The position numbers and the translations under genes were made by a program. A stretch of DNA of 64,000 nt from Vespa crabro (lineage: Eukaryota; Arthropoda; Insecta; Hymenoptera; Vespidae): contig NC_060961.1 of the NCBI RefSeq assembly GCF_910589235.1, positions 3,324,001 to 3,388,000 on the forward strand. Direction: 5' to 3'. The notes below the pieces were generated by a model, which was not told the DNA's origin, ran no database searches, and was given only the letters and a program-made list of their open reading frames with translations. How positions within the stretch are numbered: the first letter of the stretch is position 1; each line of letters opens with the position of its first letter. Below, piece by piece: positions 62,729 to 64,000 of the stretch.

Positions 62729-64000
62729 TTAACCCTTAGCAAAGGGTGAAACCGGATTAGTATCGAGAAAGAAGATGCCTTTTTCGATGAAATGTTTCTT
62801 AATTCCTCCCATGGTCAATGATAATTTTTTATTGCAAAGTCCAAGTTTGAACCGCACATAATTTTCGCATTTCTTCGCATGGAATCCTATTTTGCTGTTG
62901 ATTGATTCGGCGAATAATTCATAAGCCCGTAAATGTGAACATGAACCAGCGGCGTCTACTATACAGCCTGCTTGTTTTACACCTCCGTTTGGATAAAAAT
63001 CTACATCACCAATAGAATTTAAAAAGCCAAGGACACCACCGTTCGTGTGAATGATCTCGACGTAATTAGCGTCACCTTGTGAGATACGCGAGCCTTCTTT
63101 AGCTTTAATGAAACCCGGTAATGCTGGATCCAAACCTAGAAATTAGTATGTCTTTAGTAAAATATAAAAATTCAATATATTTTATTAAATAATCAAATTT
63201 TATCGATGTTCGATTTTTATCGATATCAATGATCTTACAAATTATATGGAAAGATTAAATCCGATTTACCAATGATATAATTGACGGTGCCTTTTGCGTA
63301 ATGAGCAGCCAAGCCAACTATGTGAGCTCCGAGAGAGTGGCCAACCATTGTAGTCGTTGATAAATTCATACCTTCTTTTTCTAGGAAGTCTAACATAGTG
63401 CTGACATATTGGCTGACCATTTTCACACGTATAACGGTCCAAAAATATGGCTTGACAGAGATCTTACTCCAATCGATTACAATAACGTTGTAATCATTAT
63501 GATTTAAATATGCTGCCAATGTAAACGATTGATGTTATATTAAAATAAAAACTAAAATCAATGTTAAATAATAAAAATATAGGAAGTGATTACTCATAAA
63601 TTATATATGAGAATAAACTTTTGTTTGAAAAATAATAATATTGTAATATTTCGTCAAATTTATATGACTCACCATCGCGAATTAATATGCATGAATCGCT
63701 ATTATGAGAATTAATCCATCCATGAGTAATTATTTGAGTTGATCTGTTGAAGTTGAAGTTACTTTTCTTCAATGATTCTAGATCATTAATAGAAATAACA
63801 TCAGGTTCTTTACGATTATTAATAGTGTATAGATAAAAGAAAACGCGATTATGTAAATCTTTTAAAGTATCTTTTTCCGACTCTGCATCTTCTTCGGCGT
63901 AAAGCAGATCCTTTGTTAGAGATACTAAATTATGATCGTCATTCAAGACATACAAGTTGCTATTCAAAAGCTCTATATCTTCTGGTCCAAATTGAAACTG
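62729..64000 (-). CDS. Phospholipase A1-like / pancreatic-type lipase, 5' end beyond window
   Basis: Three exons: 64000-63673 (continues past the edge), 63512-63270 and 63135-62729 (stop TAA). Introns have donors GTGAGT and GTAAAT and acceptors TTGGCAG and TTTCTAG; junction phases agree, giving 325 in-window residues. It belongs to the alpha/beta-hydrolase lipase family that includes wasp venom phospholipase A1. The nucleophile-elbow motif GHSLG is in the middle exon. The catalytic Asp is in DPALP at the start of the last exon and the catalytic His is in the IHTNGG motif of that exon. A THGW motif near the end of the first in-window exon fits the oxyanion region. Known reaction of the family: hydrolysis of the sn-1 ester of phospholipids, or of neutral lipids. 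I count only five cysteines in the visible part, fewer than I expect of classical vespid venom PLA1, so it may be a divergent or non-venom lipase. Signal peptide and extreme N-terminus are outside the window. Confidence 0.9.

Noticed and set aside
1..64000. CRISPR arrays, bacterial operons, insertion sequences or telomeric TTAGG arrays
   Set aside because: No spaced direct repeats, no prokaryotic gene organisation and no TTAGG array are present; introns, TATA boxes and polyA signals mark the DNA as insect nuclear sequence.

Overview
The window looks like aculeate hymenopteran nuclear DNA, most likely from a vespid wasp. Three things point that way: a phospholipase A1/lipase-type gene of the kind that expanded in wasps, a small secreted cysteine-knot gene resembling the honey bee OCLP1 family, and an AT-rich genome that keeps many CpGs and is crowded with (GA)n/(CT)n microsatellites. 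The species call is an inference.

Layout. 1-38.1 kb is intergenic or intronic DNA dominated by (GA)n/(CT)n, (TA)n, (CTT)n and homopolymer tracts. Almost all its open frames are low-complexity repeat translations (Ser/Leu, Arg/Glu, Gly, His). It holds one convincing short internal coding exon on the minus strand (804-862), a possible noncoding first exon with a strong minus-strand donor (ending 16627) beside a CpG/CCG-rich block at 16.6-18.1 kb, and several GC-richer high-complexity islands (10.3-13.3, 30.0-30.3, 31.1-33.3 kb) that could be promoters or enhancers.

38.16-46.03 kb is the main discovery: four small two-coding-exon genes, all on the minus strand, head to tail. Each has an N-terminal signal peptide and exactly six mature-region cysteines in the inhibitor-cystine-knot spacing C-x6-C-x5-CC-x4-C-x6-C. 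In all four the intron is phase 0 and falls immediately before the second cysteine. All four also have a splice acceptor a few bases upstream of the ATG, so a 5'UTR intron is shared as well. TATA boxes are visible for three. The leftmost gene resembles OCLP1; the other three look like divergent paralogs with different C-terminal tails. The cluster lies in an AT-rich block of about 12 kb that lacks long GA/CT tracts.

46-62.7 kb is largely noncoding. It contains a diverged tandem duplication of about 300 bp (53.23-53.81 kb), a possible exon near 49.1 kb, a TATA/Inr promoter with a tiny first exon on the plus strand (59.04-59.10 kb), and a high-complexity stretch at 60.8-61.7 kb.

62.73-64.0 kb holds the 3' three exons of a minus-strand lipase / phospholipase A1-like gene with its catalytic Ser-Asp-His motifs; the gene runs off the right edge. 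Secreted ICK peptides and a secreted lipase on the same strand about 17 kb apart suggest an interval rich in secreted proteins, possibly venom-related. Nothing in the sequence shows expression, so that link is a hypothesis.
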